The position numbers and the translations under genes were made by a program. Shown one piece after another: positions 31,172 to 43,502 of a DNA stretch of 64,000 nucleotides (position 1 is the first letter of the stretch; each line of letters starts with the position of its first letter). The notes below the pieces were generated by a model. It saw only the letters and a program-made list of their open reading frames with translations. It had not been told where the DNA came from and did not search any database. Origin of the DNA: Omphalotus guepiniiformis (lineage: Eukaryota; Basidiomycota; Agaricomycetes; Agaricales; Omphalotaceae); contig JAQOOI010000078.1 of assembly GCA_028554645.1 (NCBI GenBank), forward strand, positions 845,329 through 909,328. Direction: 5' to 3'.

Positions 31172-34100
31172 ATGTCGAGTCCAGAGTGGGGACCATATCC
31201 ATCTGTCGATAGGGACGAAACTTCAGCGATAACTTACAGTAGCAAGCTGCACGGCTCTGTTACCGTTCGTGATCCCTACAGTCGACTCGAAGTACCTTTT
31301 GAAGAAAGCGAGGAAACAAAAGTTCGTAAAAGACCCTGCGATCATCGTTTCTTATTCTCAATGGCACAAAAGCGTTTTTTCACTCACAACGCAAGTTTGC
31401 AAGAACCTATCTAGACGAAAACCCTGACAGGTAGGTAATCCAAAGCTGTCTTTGGCCTTCTTGATCTCACTGCGATTCATCTGTAGAGAAGCATGGCTCG
31501 AGACGCTGAAGAAAAGCTGGAATTACAGGCGATTCAGCGCACTAAAACCTGAAAGCGACGGCCATTACTACTTCGAATACAACGATGGCCTCCAGTCCCA
31601 GCTGTCCTTGTATCGTGTGAAAATGGGGGAGGAAGATACCGTCCTTACTGAGTCTGGTCCGGGTGGGGAGCTCTTCTTCAATCCCAATCTGCTCTCCCTT
31701 GATGGCAATGCTGCTCTCACTGGTTTCGCCATGAGTCCATGTGGAAATTATTGGGCATATGGTGTATCTGAACATGTTCGTACCTTTGATGATGGATTTG
31801 AACTTCACCAGTGACTTTACATCGCATGGATCCGACTGGATGTCGATTTACGTCCGCAAAACGTCGTCTCCACATCTTCCGTCACAAGAACGAGGAAAGG
31901 ATCCTGGACGGATGAACGACAAGGTTCGACACGTCCGGTTCTTCATCGTGTCATGGACAAGCGATAGCAAAGGTCTAGTCTCACAAAATGAAGGAGCAGA
32001 AATTGAACTGAGCAATTCGTCCTAGGCTTTTTCTATTCTAGATATCCTCCTGAGGATGACGAAGGCAAAGGTAACGCACCAGCAATGAATTGCATGGTGA
32101 GGTTCTTTCGATCGTAGTCTTTCTTGTTCTTGACGCGTATATCAGGTGTATTATCATCGGATTGGTGAGAAGCAGGAGAGTGACATCCTTGTTCAGTGAG
32201 TCCTCTGTGTTGAATGATGCCGAATGTTGAAGAGATTTTAGTGAGGACCCTGAGCATCCGTTCTGGATTTCGTCGGTTCAGCTCACTCCGAGGTATACAG
32301 TGTTTGTTCATAAACGCGCTATGCTGATTTATCGTATATGTAGCGGCCGATACATCCTCTTTGCCGCGAGCGTGCGTCTGCTTTGATTCATACTGCTATC
32401 TTGAATTTCTCTAAAGATACGCGCAGCGCGACGCAAGCCACACTCAACTAGTCAAGATCGCTGATCTTCACGAAAATGACATCGGGACAAATATGAAATG
32501 GAAAAACCTTCACGATCAATGGGAGGCTAGGTATACAATGTTCGTTAGATCCAAGTTTATAGGTTTTCCAAGTACCTTACTACCACTGGCAGAGTCGGAG
32601 ACGATGGTTCGAAAATCTATTTCATGACCAATCTCCAGGCCAAGAACTACAAAGTGGCGATATTTGATGCTAATCATCCTGATGACGGCCTCTCGACGCT
32701 GATAGCTGAAGACCCCGACGCGTTTCTCGTTTCAGCAAGCATTCACGCCCAAGACAAGCTCCTACTTGTTTATCTTCGTAATGCTAGACACGAAATTCAT
32801 ATCCACGACCTCACCACAGGAAAACCACTCGGGCGTATCTTTGAAGACTTACTTGGACAGTTTATGGTGTCAGGACGAAGGCAAGACAACGATATATTTG
32901 TTCTCTTCAGCAGCTTCCTCTCTCCTGGAACTGTGTATCGGTTGGTATTCCGCAGCGAGTTTCCGGTATCCGAATTGACGGAGTTTGAGCAGGTACACGT
33001 TCGGTGAAGAGAAAGGAAATGGCTCACTGTTCCGTGCTATAAGTATTCCTGGGCTCAATCTCGATGGCTTTGTGACAGAATCGGTAAGGACAGTTCCTCG
33101 TTCCAGCGAACTTGCAGTTGAATACCGTTTTCAGGTTTTCTATCCATCCAAGGACGGGACTTCGTGATTATACTCCAACTTCACAAAATCATAAAGGACT
33201 AACAGATCGCGTAGCGTTCATATGTTTATCACCCGCCCGAAGGATGTACCACTCGACGGCACAGCGCCGGTCCTACAATACGGCTATGGCGGTTTCTCTC
33301 TTGCAATGTTACCCACCTTCTCCTTATCCACGCTTCTATTCTGCAAGATATACCGGGCAATCTATGCGATACCCAACATTCGGTGATCCGTCTAGAGTTC
33401 AGATTCTTATTCTAATGCTGACCTACTGTGTCAGTGGTGGTTCGGAGTACGGCGAATCATGGCACCGAGCGGTAAGTATAATGTCCGTTTGATGACAATG
33501 AGTTTGCTAGCATCGTCCAGGGCATGTTAGACAAGAAACAAAATGTGTTTGACGACTTCAACGCTGGTGCCGAATGGCTTATTGCGAATAAGTATGCAAG
33601 CAAGGACCGTATTGCTATCAGAGGTGGATCAAATGGAGGTGCGAAACCTACTACCTAGCTGAAGTTACGTTCAATCTCTGAATAACACCCTTTCTGCATA
33701 GGCGTTTTGACCACTGCATGTGCAAATCAAGCTCCGGAACTCTACCGTTGTGTGATCACAATTGAGGGCATCATTGACATGCTTAGAGTTAGTCAATGAC
33801 GCTCTGAATCTTCCTCTCGTTTACTCACCGATTCGTATGTTAACCAGTTCCCCAAGTTTACCTTCGGCGCTAGCTGGCGTTCTGAATACGGCGATGTATG
33901 TATACTTACACTTGCTGTTATGTGTTAACTCGGAAGGCTGATGGTCGTAGCCTGAGGATCCTGAAGATTTCGACTTCATATTCAAGTCAGCGAATCTACA
34001 ACATTGGCTTTTCGTCGCTCATGATAGAACTTTACAGATACTCCCCCTATCACAACATCCCTCCCCCAGGGGATACTATCATGCCAGCCATGCTATTCTT

Positions 34101-34519
34101 TACTGCGGCGTATGATGATCGTGTCTCGCCTTTGCACAGTAGGTTCACAGGAAGTTCAACGGAATCGTATACTTACCTTTACGCAGCGTTCAAGCACGTT
34201 GCTGCAATACAACACAACTTTCCCAAAGGCCCGAATCCATGTATGATGCGCATCGACTTGAACTCTGGACACTTTGCTGGCAAGGTTCGTATTCTTATCA
34301 TCTTGTTTATGCTATCTACTTGTTCTCATCCTCGCAGAGTACGCAGGAGATGCTGGAGGAAACTGCTGATGAATACAGGTACGTCCTTTAGCTTTGAAGT
34401 TTGAATTTTAGGATTTTCGCGATTGACTTTCATCTAGCTTCATTGGGAAGACTATGGGCCTCACTATGCAGGTTCAAGGCGAAGTCGATTCAAAACGCTG
34501 GTCCTGCGTCACGATATGA
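31172..34519 (+). CDS. ophP: prolyl oligopeptidase / macrocyclase of the borosin cluster (OphP-like)
   Basis: Twenty-two exons join to 746 residues plus stop. Exon 1 is 31172-31325 ([15 protein letters not shown]); the last is 34438-34519, ending SCVTI. The N-terminal beta-propeller part is followed by the alpha/beta hydrolase. The catalytic Ser lies in RGGSNGG (near 33625), Asp in AYDDRVSP (near 34115) and His in NSGHFAG (near 34270). OphP cleaves the methylated precursor after the leader and macrocyclises the core. One boundary fails: exon 3 ends at 31775 with a GT donor, and the sequence must resume at 31828 (GSDWMS), but the two bases before it are AT, not AG. The only nearby AG (31810-31811) gives an immediate TGA. 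Intron 1 needs the GTAAAA donor at 31326 to stay in frame. Otherwise the reading frame is complete. Confidence 0.88.
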
Positions 34520-36332
34520 AAACGGCCCATCAATACAGAATGATGTGTTTAACGCTGAAATGATTCAGTGAACGATCCTGAACGCTTTTCGAAATACAGA
34601 TCCCTCGAGTCTATCACAGTATGTTGTTATGTTCGATAGTTGAATCGGAACATAAGTACCTTTACCGTGCTTAGAACGGTATCCTTTCAGGATGCCACAA
34701 TTGGTTCGTGTCAGTCGGAACCTATTATTCATTTACTGGAAGACTAACGCAGAGTTCACCATAAATATCAAATCATTCTATGCGCAATGGATTGTTTCGG
34801 CGTACGTACATAGGACCCTGTACCTGGGATCGCGTGTTCTTCGTGAGTGTCCGCAGGTGTCCGCCTAAATGTCTTCCATCGGTATACTTCCCGGTGTTTC
34901 TGTCTCTAGGGACCGTACCGTAAAATGCCTTCTTCCTTCCCGGAAGCCGGTGTTTCAGCGCGTAGGCCCAAGCCGGTTAATAATACTACTACTCCCTGTA
35001 CTTATTGCCTCCACTCTTCATACTTTGATATGTATCTGACCTTCTCTGACCTTATGTCTATGTCACAGGTCTGTAATATAATAAATTCCGCTTCCTTCCA
35101 TGATGAACGTCAGTATTTCAGTTTCCGCGATGTGTTGGAGTTCTTACATTCTCAGCGTGTATTCCTCGCAGAATTCCTCCGCAGTCTGATAACCTCCCTG
35201 TAAGAGCCTGTAAGTCAAGGATTTCCGATCCTTATCCCCAGAATGACTTTTGATGAAGATTAAGATGAGATTCGGGGGTCGAGATGTCTATGTATTTCAT
35301 TTTCACTTTCATTTTCACTTTTAATGTACGTGGCACCGGTTAGGTATGTTCATTCTTTGTACTCGGGCTCCCGTAAACCGGCATTCATAGGCGTTCATTC
35401 AGTTGACTGCGCGGAGTTCGTGCCGATACTCCGCCAGTTCCAGCAAAGCGAAGCAAGAGTGGTGAGTTGCTTTCCCACGCCTCTTCCAGCTTTCAGCAAT
35501 TCTCATCTTCAGCAGCGTCGGCAGCAGCAGCGTCAGCATAGCAGAAATACATCACCGCTCGTTTTCTGTCACCCACCCGGTCCCTCCCTTTTTCAATGCA
35601 TCTAAGTTACTTTGTATTATGCAGTCCTAAGAGTAATTAACAGCGCAGCTTCTTTTCGATGAATGCAGTAGATTACAGATCATGACCTTTTAGCAATGCA
35701 ATAGTTCTCACACAGTAGTCAGATTGTTGCAGTTCAGTTACCTGCGAACGTCGGTGAGGGTGAGTAATCGTAGGATGCGAGGGGGCCCACCCGCCCAGCG
35801 GGCGACCCCTTGCGCGTGCGTCCCGCGTCCGCGCATGCTTCGCATGCTTCGCATGCCCAGCCCAACCTCCCCTTAGCTTGCCCTCACCCAACGGCTTGCG
35901 TAGACGAAGCTGGACTTGAGCCCATGAGTGAACATCCTATCGCGCGCAAGTAAGACCACGTTAGAATACACACAGATCAACCGGAGAACTGCGATTGTGC
36001 TTCAGGGTCGCTCGAGATGGGCTCCTATTGGCTCCTGCTCGAGTCCCGAGCCTCCGCCACTGTAACGGTAATTGACATCGTGAAAAGTTGCCAATTATAT
36101 ACAAGAGGATCATTGAACTTCAGCCTCCCACTCCGAGAGACGCATTCATTTACGCTGTCAGATGTTTATCCATTCTACATACGAAAGTAAGTTCACACTC
36201 AGAAGCTCCTGTTTCCGCCGCTGTTGTTCCTCAGGAAGATGATATCGGACTCTCAAATGAAAAAGAACCACTGTACATGTATAATGTACATTGCATTCGC
36301 TCCTTATGGAGCCGTACATGTTCTCATGTGCC
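34520..36332. other. gene-poor convergent spacer
   Basis: Lies between the 3' ends of the oligopeptidase and P450-A genes. It contains short ORFs only. A polypyrimidine run sits near 35297-35322, and a GC-rich block with a triplicated 9-mer is listed separately. It may be the remains of a mobile element, but no terminal repeats were found. Confidence 0.4.
35791..35857. repeat. GC-rich block with inverted repeat and CGCATGCTT tandem
   Basis: CGCCCAGCGGGCG (35792-35804) is an imperfect hairpin. CGCATGCTT occurs twice head-to-tail at 35832-35849 and a third partial copy follows. The composition differs sharply from the surrounding AT-leaning spacer. Confidence 0.5.
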
Positions 36333-38204
36333 TCATCCTGTGCGTCTATAGTTGATGAAATAAACTCCATCCTTCGGGTGTCCCTAGATCCAGAAACTAG
36401 TCATTCCTACGAAGATTTCAAATCTGTTTGAAGTATTACTCACATCGTTAATGTTATTATAATCGGGAATGGGAGTTTTCGAGGTAACTTTGCCGTTTGA
36501 GCTGGCTACGTCGTAATCATAGGTCATCACAAATGATGAGACAATCGCTTTGATTGCTAGTTTTGCGATCTTCACCCCTACGCACCGGTGCCTGCCTGTT
36601 CAAGCGCTGTTTTATCGTGAAACGAGAGTTTTCGACCAAATGAACGCTTACCTGCGCCCCATCCCAAGAACGTATAAGTGCCTTCGTCCTTATCTTGACT
36701 GAAACGTTGAGGGTTGAATGTCCAAGGATCAGCATATACCTCCGGGTTCAGATGTGCATCCGCATTGCTGTAAACCAAAAATGCGCCTCTCGGTATTTGT
36801 CCTAGTTCGTCCACGTTCAAGCTCTCTCCCATGTTACGTCGAAGTACGATTTGATTCATGACCAGTCGAAGAGTCTCAGATATGACGAGGTCGAGCGTAG
36901 GCATTGATCCTTCCCAATCGTCGACAGGAATAGAAGATAGCTTGCTGTGAACCGATTCGGAAGCATCGACTGATGTATGAGAGAAAATGCTCTCTATTTC
37001 GGAGCGGATGGCAGACCGCCATTGAGGGTAGAGTGAGATATAGAGGAGGATCCAGGAAGCTGTATATCGTTGACGATGAAATGAAAGGTGAGAAGAGAAG
37101 GAGGCGTACTCGCTTTGGTAGTGTTAAAAGCACCTCCGAACAAAAATCCAAGAATGAACTGAATGATTTCTTGAGTACTCAGTCCACGGGCCAATAACAG
37201 ATCGATTGCTTCAGATTTTGGTACAGTGTGCTCTTTCCGTGCCTCAATGTGTTCGGTTAATGTACTGAAGAGAGTCATTATCGACTTCTCCCGTTCGCGT
37301 TGAGCATTCCGATAAAACCAAGGGAAGAAAATCGTTCCGGGGGTGTGACTATCCAGCTGTATGGAAAAGTGCCTTTGAAATTGAGACAGAACAGAGAGAT
37401 CGGAAACGAATTCGTCGTTGGTAACAATATGCACCGTCAGCAGAAACGCGATCTGAGTTTGGAATGTTAGAAGACATTACAGCAAAGGAGAGAAGATATA
37501 CATCGTTGATGTGTTTGAACGGATCCATAGTCCCTTCCTCGCCCCAAGTTTCCATGACACATTGTATGTCTTTGAACATGGTGACAGTTACTGACGGAAG
37601 AACGTAAGATTGGAGCATGGTGGAGTCTGTTATACTCACAATCATTCAGCCTGTCCTTAGCCAGCAAGGTCCCAAGATGCTTCTTGAATGCCAAAGTGTA
37701 GTCTTCCTCTTCAGGGGCAAATTTCGGAGTCGTCACCTCGGGAACCTATACCAAAGATTTCAAGGGTGATTCACAAAGCAGAACGTTTCACCTACAGGGA
37801 CCGCTTTGCTGAACATCTTGTAGCCATCACTGCTACTGAAGTTCTTCTCTTCAAACAAGATTCTCCGTGCTTTCTGGCCTCTTAACCCGATAACGAAGTT
37901 CTGTCCATATTTGAGTACATGAATGAATGGAAGGTAGGAATGACTATACACACTCCAAAGAGATGGAAGTGAAAAGTGTTCTCCCCTGCTTTGAAGCTGG
38001 ATGTCATCAAGTCGTAGCCATATGCAACCGCCAGGTAATTGATGTATATCTCCTTGACCTTACGTTTCGTGAAGAGCGCAAGGATGGCGAGCCCAATGGA
38101 TAGCAGGATTGCGAAGCCTCTGTTCCCGCTGTACTAGACAAAGAGGTTAACTCATAGCCCTGATATGTACCAAATGAACTTACCTTGAATATCTCGTCGG
38201 CCAT
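36333..38204 (-). CDS. cytochrome P450, cluster P450-A
   Basis: Nine exons join to 484 residues: 38204-38184, 38133-37954, 37900-37796, 37745-37640, 37590-37502, 37452-37110, 37059-36652, 36595-36444 and 36383-36333. An N-terminal membrane anchor (GFAILLSIGLAILALF) is present. The I helix reads GGAFNTTKATSW, with Asn-Thr where most P450s have Asp/Glu-Thr, as in CYP7/CYP8-like enzymes. ExxR is SETLRLV and the heme loop WGAGRHRCVG, where Trp replaces the usual Phe. It is a paralogue of P450-B at 43503-45461; six consecutive exons have identical lengths. Predicted role: oxidation of the borosin macrocycle, like OphB1/OphB2. Confidence 0.88.
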
Positions 38205-38769
38205 GAGCAAAACTTCGAATTTGTGACAAGAATGATACCCTACGCCAAGATTGAGCACGTTTATTCAGTCTCTATGCTGCGCGGTGGTTTCGGAGTGTCA
38301 TACAGGAGGAAATGAGGAACTGTCGCTTCACGGTAGTAGTGGACGGAGGATGAGCGTGGTAAGGTACATCGGCATATGCCGAAACCTTACATAACCCTTC
38401 ATTATGTAAATAACACACGGGAAATGAGAATTTTTCTTTCGTTTTCTTTCTTTCCCTCATACTTTCATAGGCGTTATCTCTTGCTAGTTTCTTTTTCACG
38501 AAAAATCTTTGCCAAACCAGATGTGGAGAAGGGCGACCCAGGGTGTGTTGACGAATGACACCTTGCTTGGAAGTTTGTGGCTTGCGGGACCCTTGACATG
38601 TTGCCTCAGGGCCTGTCACCTGGATGGTTTGTGATATGTCGCGGAGTTGATAGAATCACGGTATGAGTCAAACATATGGCGTTGGTACTCAAGCACTGAA
38701 GTTACTGAAGCTTCATAGCATATCCTGACGCGCTAGATTCGCCGTTGCGCCTCTGACCATTGAGCAGTC
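38205..38769. promoter_or_regulatory. divergent promoter between P450-A and acyltransferase 1
   Basis: 565 bp between two diverging starts, no ORF of interest. Shared regulation of the pair is plausible. Confidence 0.45.
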
Positions 38770-40006
38770 ATGAGTTATAGTCGAATTCTCGTCCTTGCTG
38801 CTTTGTCGAAAGGCATATCGACATTTGGGATTGTTACACCTCCTTCCTCGCACCGATGGATGCTTTTCTTGCCAATCGTCGCTATCAATGCTTACTGTTA
38901 CTTCAGCACTTTCACCGACGATACCATGCGTAGGAACGCCGTCATAGAAACTCTGGTTGCTTCAGATTACTTGGTCCTCACGGACGTTCAGCGCGAATTC
39001 CGTCAGGTTGGACAGCGGGAACCTATTTCGAAGTTGGGGGTCTGGTCTCGGTTCAAATGGGCCATTCGGCTACTACTCTCTCCTCGAGGTGTAGGACGGA
39101 CGTACGAACCTACGTCTGCTCTTCCTTCTCGCCCCAACCTTCCGCGTCGCACCTTCCTTCGGTCTCAGCTCATCCTTCTGGTATGGGCCATCGTTGGGAA
39201 CGATCTTGCGTTCATTCTCACCTCCATTGATTCGGGCTTTGCTAAAGATGCACGTCCGTTCAGCGAACAGCCTCTCGTGTGGCGTTTCTGGGCCACTGGG
39301 CTCTTCTTCTTCAAAGTCAGAAAATGCGTTGAAGTCTATTACTTCTTCGTATCGTTCTTGCTTGTTGGGATCAATATGTCGGAACCCAGCTCGTGGCCAG
39401 ACTTTTTTGGAAGTTGGTCGGACGCATATACTGTCCGTCTCTGGTGGGGGTATGTTATAATTCTCTTCGTCTTCACACGTTTGATCGTCCTGACAAGATT
39501 TTTTCTCTTGCAGAAAAGTATGGCATCAAAGTCTACGTAGGGTTTGTAGACATTCCTGGCGGACACGCATATCTTTCTAACTACTCAATTAGATCTTTGC
39601 TTCGCACGGAAAGTTTCTAGCTCATCGTGTCCTCGGGTTTCGCCCAGGAGGCACAGCGTCTTCGTACACTCAGCTCTATGTCGCATTTTTCTTATCGGGG
39701 ATCATCCATGTGACATCGTACGATCCACGTCCGATCTGGTACTTCATGGCACAAGCTGTCACAATTACCTTCGAGGAAATCGTCCTTACCGTAACGAAGA
39801 AGGCCGGCATGAAGAGCTCGAAGGCCACGCGCCTTCTGGGGTATGTTTGGGTGTACTGCAACCTAGTGTTCACTTTTGGGCCATACTTCGATTCCATGAA
39901 TGCAGTCGGACTTGGTTTGGGAGGGTATGATGGAACGATCGTGCTAGGCCGCTACCGTGACTCGCAGTGGCTGACGGGGTTGCTTTCTCATTCGACCGAA
40001 AGTTGA
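38770..40006 (+). CDS. wax-synthase-like membrane O-acyltransferase 1
   Basis: Exons 38770-39449, 39514-39541 (28 nt) and 39593-40006 give 373 residues. It has several hydrophobic segments, and the wax-synthase/MBOAT-type signature WHQSLRR is followed by FFLSGIIH with the conserved His. This family transfers acyl groups to hydroxyls, typically at the endoplasmic reticulum. Next to an omphalotin-type precursor it most likely acylates a hydroxyl made by a P450, as proposed for OphD. It is a paralogue of the gene at 45948-47144, with the same intron positions and the same 28-nt middle exon. Confidence 0.85.
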
Positions 40007-40564
40007 ATATGAATTACTAGGATGTACGGCTCAAAGTGCCGGAAATAGTCGGTAGTTATTTCAATGTTCTTTCAATCAGCTCGGTGTGTTCGAACTTCGC
40101 AGGAAACTATATGCGCATGTGATACGGGGATGGATCTAACGACATTGAGACACAGGCTCAGCGCTCAAGCTTCAAGACTTAGGGTCCGTAAATGTGATCC
40201 ATTCTAAAATTGATGTTGATGATTGATTGTTATATGTATGGCTTGACAGATCTAGATGCCGGCGCACTATACACGTACGAGTCAATGATATGTTCTTTAT
40301 GCATATATGTTGAATAGAGATGACGAAGAATATTCTCTCCTCAGTAGTGGCTCCAAGAGCGAAGAAGGCAAGTGCTTAATGCAATGACAATGTTCAATTT
40401 CATTCAATATTTCACAGATGGTTTCAATTGTACAGCACTACTTGACTAAAACTATTCGCCTTCCGAAGACACCCACGCAGTTAGTCATACAAATTCAGGA
40501 ATTGCTAGCAGAGAGAACATAGGTACCGAAACAGCGTTGTGAAGCTGATCAGTATTGAAGTCGT
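40007..40564. other. convergent spacer
   Basis: About 560 bp between the acyltransferase 1 and precursor gene ends. Nothing recognised. Confidence 0.45.
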
Positions 40565-41932
40565 TTATTCAGTGCTCATGACCGATCCGATGACACCAAT
40601 GACACCAACAACGATGATCCACGGGAAGCCGTTCTGGGAAGCCTCTTCGCCGTTCTCGCGAGCAGCATCCAAGAGTGACGCGGGCATGTTCTTCATCGCA
40701 CAACGAATAGCCCATGAATCACCGAGCTCCAAAGCTGCTCGCTCCTGAGGCGTCAAGTCAGGTACGGACTGAGCAAAGGCGCGATGGTCAGCTTTGTATT
40801 CGGCGAGGGCCTTGGGATCCAAAGCCAACTTGGTCATGACATCAGACATAGCTTTCGAAGTACCGAGAGGTTGATATTGCTCAGGAGGAACATGGTCAGC
40901 CAACTGAGCGATGGCAGCTTGGTCGGAGGGTCTGTAGGGTTCTACTTCGGGAACGTTGGGCTCCCACTGGTTGGGTGGGTAAGTTCGCGCTTTCTGGTCA
41001 GGGACTTGTCCAGCAGGCAAGAGCTCTAGGCGTCGTACGACTTCCAAGCTCGATGGTTTCTTTTCCTTGGGAGGAATGTAGAAGGTCGAGACACCCCCAA
41101 CACGCTTCGCGATCTCGGGTTCACGGAGCTGCGCGACGGTGTACTTATCGGTGACTGGGTCTTGGTGTGGCATCATAGCTGCGATGTAATGCACGACAGG
41201 GTGCTCGGGACCGTATTCCTTCTCGAGACGGTCCACGAGAACGCCGAACTTGTTGTTCTGGTTATTCGTCGAAACGTCAGCGAAAGACCTTTAACTACGG
41301 AAGTCAAATCACTTACGTCGAATCCAGTGAAGTTGAAGTCAGCGATACCGACGCATCCAACTTGGAACAAGACCAAGTGACTGTGGATGCTGACCGGACG
41401 ATCCCTGATGAGGAAATCTGATGCTTCGTAGGTCAAGCAACCCGGGTTCGAAGGATCGATGCACAAGTCGGCGAAGAGGCAATCTTCCGCAGACACGCCT
41501 GGGAGCATCCTCGCTCGGTAGCCCTCACTTCTGGCGATAGCCAGAGCTCGGTGAGAAGGGTTCACGAACACTCCCGGGTGTCCATAGAAGACCCCCACAA
41601 CATCGAGGCCCTTGCGGACTTCCCTGACCATGAGCTACGCATATGTCAACATCTATTGCTGGCGATTGTGGAAGTATTCCGAAGCTTACCTCTGACATTT
41701 GGGTGTAAGTATCCAGTCTGGACTTGCCGTTGTCGTAATACTGATACAAGTCGACGCAGTTCTTGTTCTTGGTGAGGATGAATGCCTCAGTGGCGGGATC
41801 GATAACGCAGTAGAAGACCTTGGCGGCGGCTTCGATGTAGGACAACGCCTGAAGGGTCATTTGCCCGATACTCTCGATGCCGGTACCGACGATGGTGAGT
41901 GAGCCTGCTTTGTTCTGAGTGGAAGTCTCCAT
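40565..41932 (-). CDS. ophMA: borosin precursor: self-acting alpha-N-methyltransferase fused to a C-terminal core peptide
   Basis: Exons 41932-41690, 41634-41317 and 41257-40565 join in phase 0 to 417 residues, the same length I recall for OphMA of Omphalotus olearius, with very high identity. The SAM-dependent methyltransferase domain opens with [14 protein letters not shown]. The residues I recall as catalytic in OphMA are kept: Y63, Y66, R72 and Y76. A clasp/helical linker leads to the C-terminal tail. The core at residues 400-411 is [12 protein letters not shown], followed by SVMSTE. In OphMA the dimer methylates backbone amides of its partner's core before release. Omphalotin's core, as I recall it, is [12 protein letters not shown], so position 2 is Ile instead of Val. 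The oligopeptidase, P450s, NTF2-like protein and acyltransferases are encoded nearby. Confidence 0.97.
40586..40621 (-). other. core peptide coding segment
   Basis: Twelve codons read [12 protein letters not shown], preceded by NGFP and followed by the six-residue SVMSTE tail and TAA at 40567-40565. This is the part expected to be N-methylated and macrocyclised. Confidence 0.9.
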
Positions 41933-41974
41933 GTTGTAACGATTTTGGTGAAGATTGTGTTGGATTTCCAGCTG

Positions 41975-41985
41975 CTTTATATTTA
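41975..41985 (-). promoter_or_regulatory. TATA box of the precursor gene
   Basis: TAAATATAAAG on the minus strand lies about 45 bp before the ATG at 41932. Confidence 0.5.
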
Positions 41986-43502
41986 GCAGTGGTTCACGTC
42001 CATGGCCTCGTCCTGAGGCGGTAAACACCAACACATACGAATGTAGACATCCTCGCATTGGGAAAGTAATTAGAGCGTGTTATCACATGGTATGTTTTCC
42101 GAGACAGACGTCTTGCTTGAAAAAAGTGATTTTCCAATAGATATTTGCACATAAGTTGGTATGGGTTTTGGAGCCATAAAACGAAGGGTAAACTTTCATT
42201 CGAGCTTCACACGCCAACCCCCGGCGCAATGGGAAAATGAATTACGGAGTGGAGGATACTCGTTCACTATCTTCATCTCTCCATCAGAAGGGGCTATGTC
42301 TTCCGCGTCAATTATTCATGTCGTCGGAATGAGAATGCTCTTGTATCACAAGGATTATTATTACCCTTCTTTCATTTAGAATGGGCCTTGATTATCATGC
42401 CAATCGTTCCTTACCTACTTACTTCTTTTACTTTTACAGATTGGCAGTCGACATGGATTCATCTCATAACATTTGAGCTCCGACGGTCACCTGTATTAGC
42501 AAAACAAGCAACTTCAATGGCCTCCGGTGACAATCCATCAAGTAATGCGATGTACAAGGCTAGGGTTGAGATAGGGACACATGTCACTTTTTTTGCCACT
42601 ACCGCCTATTGATAGAGCTGAATATCGAAGAACGATAACCTCGGAGGTTTGTTATCAATGCTGCACTAATCCTTTTCGACACCCTGTTCAGCAGTGGTGG
42701 TGAGAGGAGTTGAAGCACAAGGTCAGACAGAGCCTAGGCGAGCCTGTGTGAGAGGATATTGGATAAGCTGAGGATGGCGAGTTTCAACTTTGAATTTGCA
42801 GTCTGAGTCTCGAAACTCCAACTTTTGCAGAGCGGTTCGTCGCCCATTAAATCAATCTACAAGACTTGACCTCACTATTTCATACAAGCTGATATCATAA
42901 CTCTACTCTGTATGGATGAATAGCTTTTATCAATATTGGATTAGAATATCTAATCCGTCTACACAGCTGACCTAAAAACATTGAGCTGGTTCCAGCTGAC
43001 TCCATCGTGCATGCCTGGAACAGATGTACTTCAAGGATGCACGTATGTAATCACAAAATCCAAAGCAAACCTTTCCCTGTCATGTGGAGACAGAAGCTAA
43101 GGAAGCTCCAAATCATGATAGAATGGGAGATCTTCCAAGTCTGACAGCGTGAGTTGTAGTCGAATCTGCGTAGAAATATTCACTGGTGTCTAATCATCGG
43201 CGGTAGGAGGAAAGATACCTTTTACCAGCCCTTGTAGAAGTAAATAGCTTTGGTGCTAGAACATCTCGAAAACCTGATACACGGACGGTGTCTTAGAAGA
43301 CCTGTACTGTCTTGGGTGGTGTGACATATGCGCAGAAGTTGAACTTCTCTCCAATTCGCCTCCGTGGCTCATCATATGTACGCGCAACGGTGTGGCCTAC
43401 AACGCTCCGAGTTAGGCTCACAGTACTAGTAGTATATCTCACGACTTTCTCTTATACTTAAAGAGCGCAGCTGGCACAACTAATAACATCTTTGAAGTCA
43501 AG
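41986..43502. promoter_or_regulatory. long divergent intergenic region between precursor and P450-B
   Basis: About 1.5 kb without a supported gene, the longest gap inside the cluster. It holds both promoters. No specific regulator site recognised. Confidence 0.4.

Noticed and set aside
31326..31372. Apparent frameshift at intron 1 of the oligopeptidase gene
   Set aside because: Using the GTAAAA donor at 31326 instead of the GTTCGT four bases earlier restores the frame with an acceptable KVPFFHSQ junction.
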